Part shown: positions 35,413 through 43,804 of the stretch, piece after piece
How the letters are laid out: the number at the start of each line of letters is the position of its first letter
Position numbering within the stretch: position 1 is the first letter of the stretch
Assembly: GCA_016716185.1 (NCBI GenBank)
Contig: JADJWV010000002.1
Span: 1,278,501-1,342,500 of the forward strand
DNA length: 64,000 nucleotides
Direction: 5' to 3'
Source: Saprospiraceae bacterium
Lineage (GTDB): Bacteria; Bacteroidota; Bacteroidia; Chitinophagales; Saprospiraceae
The notes under the pieces: model-generated
Database searches by the model: none
The model's input: the letters and a program-made list of their open reading frames with translations, nothing else
Told to the model about the DNA's origin: nothing
Made by a program: the position numbers and the translations under genes

Positions 35413-36144
35413 CTATTCTAATTTATTATTATCATACATCCCCAAAAACTTACTTTTCCTCAACCAGCCTGCGGCAAACAACCATAACATTAAGGTTTCT
35501 AACCAAAATATGGGCTTGTAAGTACTAATGCTTTTCTTGAAAGAGTTTTCATCATTTAAATTCATAATTATACCAGAGACTAACATACATATAAGAATAA
35601 GTATGCCACAAAATATATAAAAGCGGTTAACTGATTTTTTCTTATCAGATAGTTTATTCCAATTTGAAAAGCAATAGGTATTGCTGTCTAATTTTGTAAA
35701 TTGAAAAATGCAGAAAAAAGCCAAGGTCAGAAATAATAATATGGCTGATACGTTATGCACGATTCCAAATATTTTATTATCAAGTTCCTGAATGCATGAA
35801 CTTGCATCAACGCTTGTAGGAAAAAAAGCCACTCCTAAAGCAAAAATAGCAGCCAAGTTACCAATAAGTGAATCGTTAAACACACTTTTATCGTCGCTAT
35901 AGCCTTCGTAAGCGAAAAAAGCAAAAGATAAAGCACAAATCATCCCTACCATACCATCACGTGAGTTGGTATGGTAATAAGCTGATATCGTTGTTTGAAT
36001 TTCCTGGCAGTCATCAAAGATGATACTTGCCAAAAACAAAATGACAGGTAAAAGAAAAGCAATTAATCCAATTAGACCAAGCAGGATTCGGCCTGATATT
36101 ATATCAACGTTTTTTGGGTAGTTTTCAGAATTATTGTTTGTCAT
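35413..36144 (-). CDS. multi-pass membrane protein, possibly DUF998-like
   Basis: A 243-residue protein with six or seven hydrophobic segments; the conserved-looking IQTTISAYYHTNSRDGMVG loop after the first segment and the following membrane pairs are reminiscent of DUF998-type proteins, but the match is by memory of pattern only. It is the first gene on the left of the accessory island and reads leftward, convergent with the large Asp-box protein gene. No partner genes are obvious. Confidence 0.45.
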   Translation of the reverse strand: MTNNNSENYPKNVDIISGRILLGLIGLIAFLLPVILFLASIIFDDCQEIQTTISAYYHTNSRDGMVGMICALSFAFFAYEGYSDDKSVFNDSLIGNLAAIFALGVAFFPTSVDASSCIQELDNKIFGIVHNVSAILLFLTLAFFCIFQFTKLDSNTYCFSNWNKLSDKKKSVNRFYIFCGILILICMLVSGIIMNLNDENSFKKSISTYKPIFWLETLMLWLFAAGWLRKSKFLGMYDNNKLE

Positions 36145-36368
36145 AATTATTGAGCTACAAAATTATCAAATTGTCAGATTATTTCGTGACTACTTCATTT
36201 TATCATCAGTATGACTTGACATTTTAGTAAGTTGACCGATATGGCGATCAGATAAGACTTCCAAAGTCAATTTTAAGAGTTATTTGAGCTTTTGCATAGA
36301 TACAATTTGATTGGCCAACTTGTAGTAATTATTACTTCAAAATAGGTCTTAAATCATAGTACCTGAAG

Positions 36369-36436
36369 TGGCTCAGTTTGCCCCGGAATGGGAGGCTGAG
36401 TTTGCCCTGGAATTAATGGCTCAATTTGGCCGGAAA
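36369..36436. repeat. IS21-family terminal repeat relic
   Basis: Three diverged copies of a ~20-base unit at a 24-base step: TGGCTCAGTTTGCCCCGGAAT (positions 36369-36389), AGGCTGAGTTTGCCCTGGAAT (36393-36413) and TGGCTCAATTTGGCCGGAAA (36417-36436). Arrays of this GGCTCA-TTTG-CCGGAA type are the multiple terminal binding sites of IS21-family elements. No istA/istB gene is nearby, so this is a solo end. The rest of the 470-base gap 36145-36612 shows nothing recognisable. Confidence 0.6.
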
Positions 36437-36612
36437 ACTCATTATGTAAGGTTCCTTAAGAAATTAAACTTTAAAATTCTTTCTATAAACCTTTTTATTT
36501 GTAGCTGAGAGGGTATTTAAATTTATACTAGACAGTTGAGTACTGGTTAAAGGACTAATAAAATTTTGTAAAATTTAAGTCTTAAAATTTATTTGATAAT
36601 TATTATATCTCT

Positions 36613-37733
36613 TTAATATATCATAAGCGATCCAGCACCTTCGGTCTCCTTATAATACAATCTTACCCTTATTATATACTCTCTACCTTTAATCAGTCTC
36701 ATTGTTATCTTGGAATTGCTATCGGTACCACTATCATCGTCACCTGATAAGTAAATTTCTTCTGTCGGTGTTTTTTCGAATAGGACCATTACCGTGTCCA
36801 TTGTTCCATAAGTTTGTATTGTATATTTTTTAGACCGGTTTGGTTTGAACTTAAAATTCTTTTGTTCTCCAGGCCTGATATTCATAGATTGAGATTCTGA
36901 TAATTTCAGTTCGAGATAATCACTAGGAACCAGAGGTGGATAGAATTTTTTACAAATTCAATATCCTTTTGTGAAAGCCCGCCTGCAGGCTGTATTCCAT
37001 TTTTAAATTCTTCTGGAGATTTTATCAGACCAGCTTTAAAGGGATAGTGCATTACTGAATTCGGATCATGTGTTGACCCTTCAACTTCGCTAAGTGATAA
37101 TTTATTTATTATATTTTCATAAGTAGTTAATCTGCTCCAGTAATTAGGATATCCTGCAAGATCATTATATACAGCTTCTTCATCCCACACAATGCCGGCA
37201 TTGGGATTTTGATGTTCATGAGGTGCACCTAAGGTATGTCCAATTTCATGTAATGCAGTATCTGGATCGCTCACTAAGTCCCACCCAAAATTCATACTCC
37301 TTTCATTTGGAGATGCCGCATATTTAAGAATATCTCTTCCGACATACGACCATGCTGAGCCATCTTGTAAAAATCCGATTTTAACCATAGCTTCATTTTT
37401 ATCATGAACTTCTTCGAATTCAAGACCAATTCCTAAGCTTTTCCATTTATTAAATGCTTTTTTCACAACATCACGTTGTGCCGTACTTCCTTTCCAGGAT
37501 GCCGGAGAGCCGTCACTTCCACCTTTGAAGAAATAATATTTAAGTTTTGTTCCATTTACCCATTTGGACTGATTCATAATAATCATTTTCATCCTGTGAG
37601 CGCTCACCTCAGGCTCGAAATTCCTCTCAGGTATCTTTACCATGGAGCAATAAAAAGGTGTGTTTAAAGGTGGCGTTCCTTGTAGGTTTTGTTTTCGGCT
37701 TGATGATTTATCAGATTTTTTTGTCTTTTTCAT
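36613..37733 (-). pseudogene. astacin-like metalloprotease with PPC-like C-terminus, interrupted by a frameshift
   Basis: A frame of 275 residues (37733 to 36906) contains the zinc site HEIGHTLGAPHEH at 162-174 and VMHYPF (Met-turn) near 230, as in astacin-like/M12A and related peptidases. Its last residues after EFVK are atypical. Adding one A in the A-run (36946-36951 on the + strand) joins it to a second frame continuing FYPPLVPSDYLELKLSESQ and MNIRPGEQKNFKFKPNRSKK, a bacterial pre-peptidase C-terminal-like (PPC) domain ending IIRVRLYYKETEGAGSLMIY at 36613. There is no signal peptide; the N-terminus is basic and Ser-rich. It may be a true pseudogene, a slippage switch, or an assembly error in a homopolymer. 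Confidence 0.8.
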
Positions 37734-37826
37734 GACTTTTTATTTTAATGGTTAATTAATGGTATAGAATACCTTTGGTGTTTATAATTATAAAAAAGGT
37801 TAAGTGATTTTTTGTCCGAATCTGTT

Positions 37827-38648
37827 TTATTTATTCTGAGTTGCATTCATTCTCAGGTTGGATAATTCGGCGTCAGAAAAAGATTTTAATAATTCCGTTT
37901 TTTCATTATTATATTCCGCTTCAGTAAGTACACCCTTTTTGAACATAGTATATAAATCTTCAAGTTTTTGCCAACGATCTTTTTCTGCTTTCTGTCCAAA
38001 CAGAGTCAAAGCTGTTTCTTTTAATCGTTGGAAAAATTCCAAAGACCCGAAGCCAGCCAACATCGATAGTGCAACATATGAAACCATGCCCTGAAAAGGA
38101 ACATTGGTTGCCAAATACTGAACTGTTATGGAGGTAATCAGAAAATTAGCAACGAAATAGATAAACAGTCCGGCGCCGGCACCCATAAAAGGTCTTACAT
38201 AATATGGTATTTCCAAATTAGCCGGAAAACCTATATCATCTGCCCGGTAATGCATAAAGAATCCTCTTAAGTTGCAGAGAACACCACCCAATGCACCTGA
38301 AATGAGCATTAATAAAACAATTGAGTAAAATGTAACCCCTGAATCAACGGGCTCCTTTTGTGGATTTTCTGTTTCATTTTTCTTTTCTTCGTTTGGTTTT
38401 GTTTCTTCCAGTTTTTGAGCTTGCCCCGTATCCTGACCACTTGCATTTTGGGGAGTAGCTGCAGGAGCTGTACTAACATCTCTTGGTCTCTGATCATTTT
38501 GCTCTTTAGCATTGGTCTTAATTGGTTTCAGATACTCCTTCTCGGTTGTCTTTAAAACATTTAATAATGAAATTCCGAGGATAGCAACAAAAACTAAATT
38601 GAAACCTAATAACAATTTTAATTTAAGTGGTGTAATTGGATTAGCCAT
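37827..38648 (-). CDS. four-TM protein with C-terminal SHOCT-like domain
   Basis: A 273-residue protein: one TM at ~12-32, a long Glu/Lys/Pro-rich linker (residues 40-105, low complexity), then TM segments at about 108-127, 152-175 and 182-205, and a C-terminal LEDLYTMFKKGVLTEAEYNNEKTELL that matches the SHOCT (short C-terminal) oligomerisation domain. The TM layout and the segment SMLAGFGSLEFFQRLKETAL resemble the other four-TM protein of the island (41823-42977), which ends differently. The gene is preceded 26 bases upstream by IS copy 2, so its native promoter has probably been separated from it. Confidence 0.6.
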   Translation of the reverse strand: MANPITPLKLKLLLGFNLVFVAILGISLLNVLKTTEKEYLKPIKTNAKEQNDQRPRDVSTAPAATPQNASGQDTGQAQKLEETKPNEEKKNETENPQKEPVDSGVTFYSIVLLMLISGALGGVLCNLRGFFMHYRADDIGFPANLEIPYYVRPFMGAGAGLFIYFVANFLITSITVQYLATNVPFQGMVSYVALSMLAGFGSLEFFQRLKETALTLFGQKAEKDRWQKLEDLYTMFKKGVLTEAEYNNEKTELLKSFSDAELSNLRMNATQNK

Positions 38649-38674
38649 AAAATTAGTTTATAATTTTAAATAAA

Positions 38675-39937
38675 GGGGACTTCTATTTATTAAAAAAGTT
38701 CGTTTCATTTGTTCAAATGATATTCATTTAAACTTCAAAGGCTAGAATGGAGCTTTTGCAAGCAAGGTTTTTCAACAATTTCGATCCGGTTTTCAACAAT
38801 TTCGTGAATTTATTTGTGATTTTTCAGTTCCGGGCACACTATGCCCATGCTACTTTTCTTTTTAGTTGGATAATCCGGAATAAATTATATGTTATGTTTG
38901 TCAGTCCAATTTGAAAAGAAGATCTTACTTTACCTATGCATCGTAATTTCATTTTTCCAAACATCGTGGTGATACAACCAAATACATGTTCAACTCGTGC
39001 ACGTGTTCTTGATAAGTTCGTATTTCTGTCTTGCTCCCTGTCGTTTAATGGACGGTTTCTTCTTCCTTTCTGATTTATACAAGGTATCATCCCTTTCTTC
39101 CGGATTCGTTCTCGGAAATCCCAGCTTGCCGAATCTCCATATAAGCGTTTTCCTTTATCCCGTTTTTCTATCAATACATCCGTCATTTCACCATCATAAA
39201 CATTCGCAGGGGTTATTTCATAGTTGGTAATCAGTTTGGTGTTTTTATCGATCTTCACATGATCTTTATAGCCGTAGGCTTTGCGATTATGGTGCTTTAC
39301 CCAGCGGGCATCGGAATCTTTTTGTCTTCCAATATTTGGGTTGTCCTCCCATTCTTGTGGTATTTGCCCATTCTTTATTAAGTCATTATCCTCTTTACTA
39401 TTGCGGTTAATTTCGCTTTCTACAATATGAGCATCTACAATACTACCCTTATTTATTATTACCCTATTCTGGTGTAATAGTTGATCCAGTTTTTTGAATA
39501 ACCTTTTATCCGCCTTCTTTAAACTCAATTCATTCTTGAACGACCAGATTGTTCTTGCGTCAGGAATCTGATCCGTTCCTCGTATTCCTAAAAATAATTT
39601 AAAACTTGTCCGGTCTGCTATTTGGAATTCCATTGATTCATCACTTAAATCATATATTCTTTGAACAATTAATAACTTGAACATCATCACTACATCATAA
39701 GATGGCCTGCCGGGACCTTCTCCCGTTCTTTTAACAATTTTTTCCAGCTCCTTTCGAAAATATTCAAATCTGATGTAATCGTTAAGCTTAGCTAATGGAT
39801 CTTTATCAAAAGAACGAAGTTTTTCAACAAGCGCATCCCACTCAAATAGCTCAAGTTGTTGCTTTGGTGTAATGATTTTGGCCATATAGAATTTTTCCCA
39901 AAAGATAGGTATTTTTATGAATATTTAGAAGTCCCCT
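38675..39937 (-). mobile_element. IS5-type insertion sequence, copy 2
   Basis: A 1263-bp element with the same termini as copy 1 in inverse orientation; it has one extra T in a T-run near the transposase start. The flanks are TAAA on the left and TTTA on the right, which are not direct repeats of each other, so no clear target duplication is present here. The insertion lies between a SHOCT-domain gene and a cupin gene. Confidence 0.93.
38839..39885 (-). CDS. IS5 family transposase (copy 2)
   Basis: A 348-residue protein identical to the transposase at 15918-16964: a DUF772-type N-terminus and a DDE domain (GSIVDAHIVES, RLYGDSASWDF, RVEHVFGC). Intact. Its flanks lack matching target duplications, so this copy may have taken part in a rearrangement. 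Confidence 0.95.
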   Translation of the reverse strand: MAKIITPKQQLELFEWDALVEKLRSFDKDPLAKLNDYIRFEYFRKELEKIVKRTGEGPGRPSYDVVMMFKLLIVQRIYDLSDESMEFQIADRTSFKLFLGIRGTDQIPDARTIWSFKNELSLKKADKRLFKKLDQLLHQNRVIINKGSIVDAHIVESEINRNSKEDNDLIKNGQIPQEWEDNPNIGRQKDSDARWVKHHNRKAYGYKDHVKIDKNTKLITNYEITPANVYDGEMTDVLIEKRDKGKRLYGDSASWDFRERIRKKGMIPCINQKGRRNRPLNDREQDRNTNLSRTRARVEHVFGCITTMFGKMKLRCIGKVRSSFQIGLTNITYNLFRIIQLKRKVAWA

Positions 39938-39977
39938 TTATTTAATATCTTCAATTTTAAATGCTACAAGGCTGTTA

Positions 39978-40376
39978 TTAAAAAAAAAGTTCTTTCCAAT
40001 ACCCAGCTACCGAAATTACTTCCCCTGCACCCGGCCAATTGGGTATTGTTGTTATGATAATACATAATGGCTCTTTTCCCAGATTTCTAAATTGGAAACT
40101 GTTCCCTTTAGGTATATTGACAGAATCGCCTTTTTTTACAGGTACTGGTAAACCGTCATTTTCTTCTTTTTGCCACATTTCACCTTCTCCAGAAATGAAA
40201 TACCAGATTTCTTCAACTGTCTTATGCTTCACCGCAGCAGATGTTTTGCTAACAGGTAAAGTACAATGACAAATACCAACTGCATTTACTTTTGCCAGCA
40301 ATCGGATTTCTGAACCATCTGGAGCAAGGTAATTATAATCTTTCTTCAAACTGATTTTCATGTAATAGGAGGCCAT
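39978..40376 (-). CDS. cupin-domain protein
   Basis: A 132-residue single-domain protein. The cupin motifs are visible: motif 1 around AAVKHKTVEEIWYFISGEGEM (the usual first His is present in KH, with the E of EEIW), and motif 2 around GDSVNIPKGNSFQFRNLGKEP, where the final His is absent (F in place), so metal binding may be altered. The function is unknown; such small cupins serve as isomerases, oxygenases or regulators. It stands in the island between IS copy 2 and the TIR-like gene, on the same strand. Confidence 0.75.
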   Translation of the reverse strand: MASYYMKISLKKDYNYLAPDGSEIRLLAKVNAVGICHCTLPVSKTSAAVKHKTVEEIWYFISGEGEMWQKEENDGLPVPVKKGDSVNIPKGNSFQFRNLGKEPLCIIITTIPNWPGAGEVISVAGYWKELFF

Positions 40377-40496
40377 AATTTAGCTCTTACAATCTGTTTG
40401 TATTTATATGCAATTGCAATTAGGATACTAAGAATGCTTTTAATCTATCAAGCTGGCTAGCAATAAGTAGCTTTTTAGCGTGAGGTTCATCACCTT

Positions 40497-41363
40497 TCAA
40501 TATTTGAAAGTCTTGTTCGCTTGCCCTGAAATACTCAGAAGATTTTCTAATTGTATTTTCTGGCCTGTTAAAGGAGTTTCAGAATACCAGCCGTTTGCTC
40601 GATTTATTGTATAGGTCTGATCATCATCAAATACAATTTCTCCAACTCCTAAATATTTTGGTATGTTTGGATCATGAGAATGATCTCCTTCCCAATAGTA
40701 GAAAAATTTTCGATTTTTAATGTCCAAATCTGTGGCTCGACTCCAGTATTTTGCAATTTTCTTTCCTTTGTTTGTCCATGCCTCGCCATCAATTCTATAT
40801 AACTTACTATTTAATGCACGGGTGATCGACAGTAGGCTCAAAACAGAACCCGCATCTTCATTAATCACATACTGCCACCAATGGCCCAGTATTAAATATT
40901 CAAGGGAAATTTTTGTTTTGTTTACCCAACTATTTAATGCATCCCGGATTATTTGCGCTGCTTTCTGAATATCTTTTATTGTGTTTTCACCTTTGTGATC
41001 ATAAAATATTGTGGTTAAGCCAAGCCAGTCAGTAGGTATCTTCGTACCAGTCGCTATAAGCAGGAAAACCCTGGAAACTCCCAGATGGCCGGCAAAAAGC
41101 CCTGCTTCATATATTACATTATCTCTGGGTGAACTGGTGGCAACTTCTCTTGATTCAGTCGTGTCTTCCTTACCAACAATAAATGCTGCAAATTCTGTAT
41201 CGGTTGCTTTATTGGCCAATGATTGAAGTGTATGTTCGCCTTGTGGAAAAGAATTGTACCAAGGCTCAGCATTTACCGTTTTGCCTAACTTACTTATCAG
41301 TGCATCTACAATTGGTTTTGACTCTGATGCTGATCCAATAAATAATCTTGGTTTGGTATTCAT
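40497..41363 (-). CDS. TIR-like nucleotide-binding effector with C-terminal beta-barrel-like domain
   Basis: A 288-residue protein. Residues 1-~145 match the TIR-like/CAP12-Pycsar-type domain (PF10137): RLFIGSASESKPIVDALISK, FAAFIVGKED, SPRDNVIYEAGLFAGHLG with the candidate catalytic Glu86, and VFLLIATGTKIPTDWLGLT. From ~152 there is a second domain of alternating beta-strands (LILGHWWQYVINED, LYRIDGEAW, YWSRATDLD, KFFYYWEGD, LGVGEIVFDD, ANGWYSET) that resembles the ligand-binding beta-barrel of Cap15-like CBASS receptors. TIR domains of this kind commonly cleave NAD+ in immunity; an NAD+-depleting effector gated by a small-molecule sensor is inference. Confidence 0.7.
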   Translation of the reverse strand: MNTKPRLFIGSASESKPIVDALISKLGKTVNAEPWYNSFPQGEHTLQSLANKATDTEFAAFIVGKEDTTESREVATSSPRDNVIYEAGLFAGHLGVSRVFLLIATGTKIPTDWLGLTTIFYDHKGENTIKDIQKAAQIIRDALNSWVNKTKISLEYLILGHWWQYVINEDAGSVLSLLSITRALNSKLYRIDGEAWTNKGKKIAKYWSRATDLDIKNRKFFYYWEGDHSHDPNIPKYLGVGEIVFDDDQTYTINRANGWYSETPLTGQKIQLENLLSISGQANKTFKY

Positions 41364-41526
41364 AATTTATTTATCGGTAAGCTTTATTTAGAATCTGAGA
41401 TGAATTATCTGTTCAAGAAAATCTTTCTTCCCATACACGGAAAATATTTTTAGTTTCGATTTCATTAGGTTTCATTTTTTGTTTTAATATCATTGTATCG
41501 TGAATATTCCGAGAAGAATTTAGTTT

Positions 41527-41754
41527 TCAATTTAGTGAACCTTCAATTTCAAGCTCTTTTCGATAGGTTTCATATTTATTTGCAAATGCCTGTTCGGCAT
41601 CACGTGGAAAATTATATGTGAATACATGTTTGACATCCGTGCTGTTCTGTATCTCTCTTGTTGCACGGTAAGCTTGTAACCATTCATCGTAGTGGCTGAT
41701 AAACTTTTCAGCATAGGGTATTAATTCAGCGGGTATAAGGGTGTGGTATTTCAC
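41527..41754 (-). CDS. small protein of unknown function
   Basis: A 75-residue hydrophilic, mostly helical protein (LIPYAEKFISHYDEWLQAYRATREI, then a Tyr/Lys/Glu-rich C-terminus). No family recognised. It lies 163 bases before the TIR-like gene start, between it and the 384-residue membrane protein gene, all on the same strand. Confidence 0.45.
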   Translation of the reverse strand: MKYHTLIPAELIPYAEKFISHYDEWLQAYRATREIQNSTDVKHVFTYNFPRDAEQAFANKYETYRKELEIEGSLN

Positions 41755-41822
41755 ATTTATTTGATTTTGTATTTAATTGTATTTTGTTTTGAGTCATGAG
41801 CAAGTGAAAATAGTTAAATTAC

Positions 41823-42977
41823 TTATCCTACCGCCTCCGTTAGATTTAACTCCAATTCTAACTCTAATTTAGTAGACGATATTTCAATCGATTTACTCCC
41901 GATCAAATTAATTATATTGTCATCGGATTTCCTGTGCAAAAGTGTTGCAACTAAATTATATTCTCCAGCTGGAATATTTGATGCTGAAAAACTTACAGCC
42001 TGATCATCTTCTGGTAATAGTAAAAGAATTGGTTCTTTTCCTTCAATAGGGGAAATTAGTTTTACATCTGCTGAATTAAAACCGGCTTCAATAATATCCG
42101 CTGCAAGTTCCTTATCGGGAAATGTCGAGGAAAGTTTTAATGTTACATCTATACTTCCGAATGCGGGCTCAGTTGATTTAACATTGTCATCTTTACTACT
42201 AATTGGGAGTAAGAGATCTTTTAGTCTATCCATAAATTTCATAACACGTCCGGAATAAAAGCCGCAAATAAAAGAAAATACGATTAATCCTTTATTTACG
42301 GATATGTCAACCATATTTTCATTTACTCCGGATATAAAATGATACCCCAAGATCAAGACAATAGTACAAGCTGGAGCATAGAGCATTTTAGCTATATGAC
42401 CTGGCACTTCATTAGGATCAAAACTTCGAATGCCTTCAGTTGTTTGGGTTTCTTGGCTTTTTGAATTGGCAATGCTAACATAATAGATGAGACTAACCAA
42501 GACACCAAAAAGACTCCAAAAGAAGGCTTCTAAGTAGACATACTTCCCAGTAAGCCAAAAGGTACTTTTAATTAAGAGTCTGATCTGGCTTAAATAGTTG
42601 AATGCAGCATTCGATGTTGTCTTTTCAAGAATAGTCATCATTTGTATTTCTTGAAGACTATCCAGTTGATTGTCATAATAGGATTTTAGTAAGACTAAAA
42701 TTAGATTATTTCTTTCTGATCTCAGAATAAGTGTATGAGAAGCTTCTGTTTCATTTTCATTTACATTTTTATCAGGATATGCATCTAAATAAATTTTAAT
42801 TGTACTGAGTTGTTCTTTATTAAGTTGAACATGTTCTCTTCCTTCATTCATTGTAACTGAGTGGCAGTATAAATAGATGGCCACAACTAAGATTAATGAC
42901 AAACACAGTGTAAGTTGCCATCGCGCGCCGCCTTTTCCTAAGTTTTTTATAAAATTCTTAAAATTCGTAATTAGCAT
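41823..42977 (-). CDS. four-TM protein with C-terminal beta-sandwich-like domain
   Basis: A 384-residue protein with TM segments at about 19-41, 147-169, 200-220 and 228-248. Between the first two is a helical, charged region (residues 45-145). The segment MLYAPACTIVLILGYHFISG...FSFICGFYSGRVMKFMDRLKDLL resembles the corresponding part of the SHOCT-domain protein at 37827-38648. The C-terminal ~110 residues alternate strands and turns (SIDVTLKLSSTFPDKELAAD, LLLPEDDQAVSFSASNIPAG, EYNLVATLLHRK), the look of a carboxypeptidase-regulatory-like or Ig-like module. The function is unknown. Confidence 0.5.
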   Translation of the reverse strand: MLITNFKNFIKNLGKGGARWQLTLCLSLILVVAIYLYCHSVTMNEGREHVQLNKEQLSTIKIYLDAYPDKNVNENETEASHTLILRSERNNLILVLLKSYYDNQLDSLQEIQMMTILEKTTSNAAFNYLSQIRLLIKSTFWLTGKYVYLEAFFWSLFGVLVSLIYYVSIANSKSQETQTTEGIRSFDPNEVPGHIAKMLYAPACTIVLILGYHFISGVNENMVDISVNKGLIVFSFICGFYSGRVMKFMDRLKDLLLPISSKDDNVKSTEPAFGSIDVTLKLSSTFPDKELAADIIEAGFNSADVKLISPIEGKEPILLLLPEDDQAVSFSASNIPAGEYNLVATLLHRKSDDNIINLIGSKSIEISSTKLELELELNLTEAVG

Positions 42978-43166
42978 ATATTTCTATATTATGGTTAAAT
43001 AATTTGAGGATACCCATTCTTCTTGATTGTTGTGGATGCATGATCATCCGGATGGATCGGATGCATAGATGTTGATTTCAGTACCAAAATTTACGGTTCT
43101 AAGGACCGGCTTATTTTTGTTGGGACCCGATCTTACATTGAGAAGATTGTCGTTCACCTTAGCCCG

Positions 43167-43752
43167 TTAAGGAGCAGTTTCTATAGACAGTTGTTCTTTT
43201 AGTGTATCGATTTTGCTTTTTACAAAAGGAAGTAAAAGGTTCTCTGCATCTATTATTTTGTTGCCATTAAAGAATGAAGATCCGGGACATGTTTTTTGCT
43301 TTCCTATTGTAACTCCTGAATTAATTTGTTCTTCGGTAAATTTAGTTCCCGTTGTATCATGCCAATGATGATAGACAATTTGCCATTTTACGGGATTTAA
43401 TTTAAATTTAATACATAATAAAGCATTGACAAGGATAATGGCGGCTTTTTGTTCTTCACTCATTGCATCACCACCAACATCAAAATTTCCGAAATTTTCT
43501 ATGCAATAATCCCTGTATTTGCTTTGGCAATTCAAATTGGAGTGATGTCTTTAGGTCTGCATAAGGCAATTTATCTGGAAGGGAAAATTGTTATGTTTTG
43601 TATGATGTCATTCCATTAGTTCGACTGAATATGATAACGATTCATGGCTTCTAGCCAGAGCATTTCTTATCTTTCAGCTTTGAGGCTTTTATAATTTGGT
43701 TTCCAAGTGTGATGATTTTGGATTCTGTTAATTTCCCTGATAAATAGTGTTT
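43167..43752 (-). pseudogene. N-acetylmuramoyl-L-alanine amidase pseudogene
   Basis: The C-terminal half is an open frame of 128 codons (43167-43550): IENFGNFDVGGDAM, VYHHWHDTTG and KTCPGSSFFNGN, typical of amidase_2/PGRP-type peptidoglycan amidases. Upstream on the minus strand, another frame encodes the matching N-terminal half with stop codons in place: NRIQNHHTWKPNYKSLKAER*, EMLWLEAMNRYHIQSN*, WNDIIQNITIFPSR* and IALCRPKDITPI* (asterisks are stops), followed by a frameshift into the downstream frame. Four stops and a frameshift make this clearly decayed. It lies next to IS copy 3. Confidence 0.85.
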
Positions 43753-43804
43753 CCGAAATATATTTAATAAAAGCATTAGGGTTAAAAATTGTAAAGTTTG
43801 TTAA

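Noticed and set aside
36145..36612. IS21 element with istA/istB
   Set aside because: Only the terminal repeats are seen; no transposase or ATPase frames are present.
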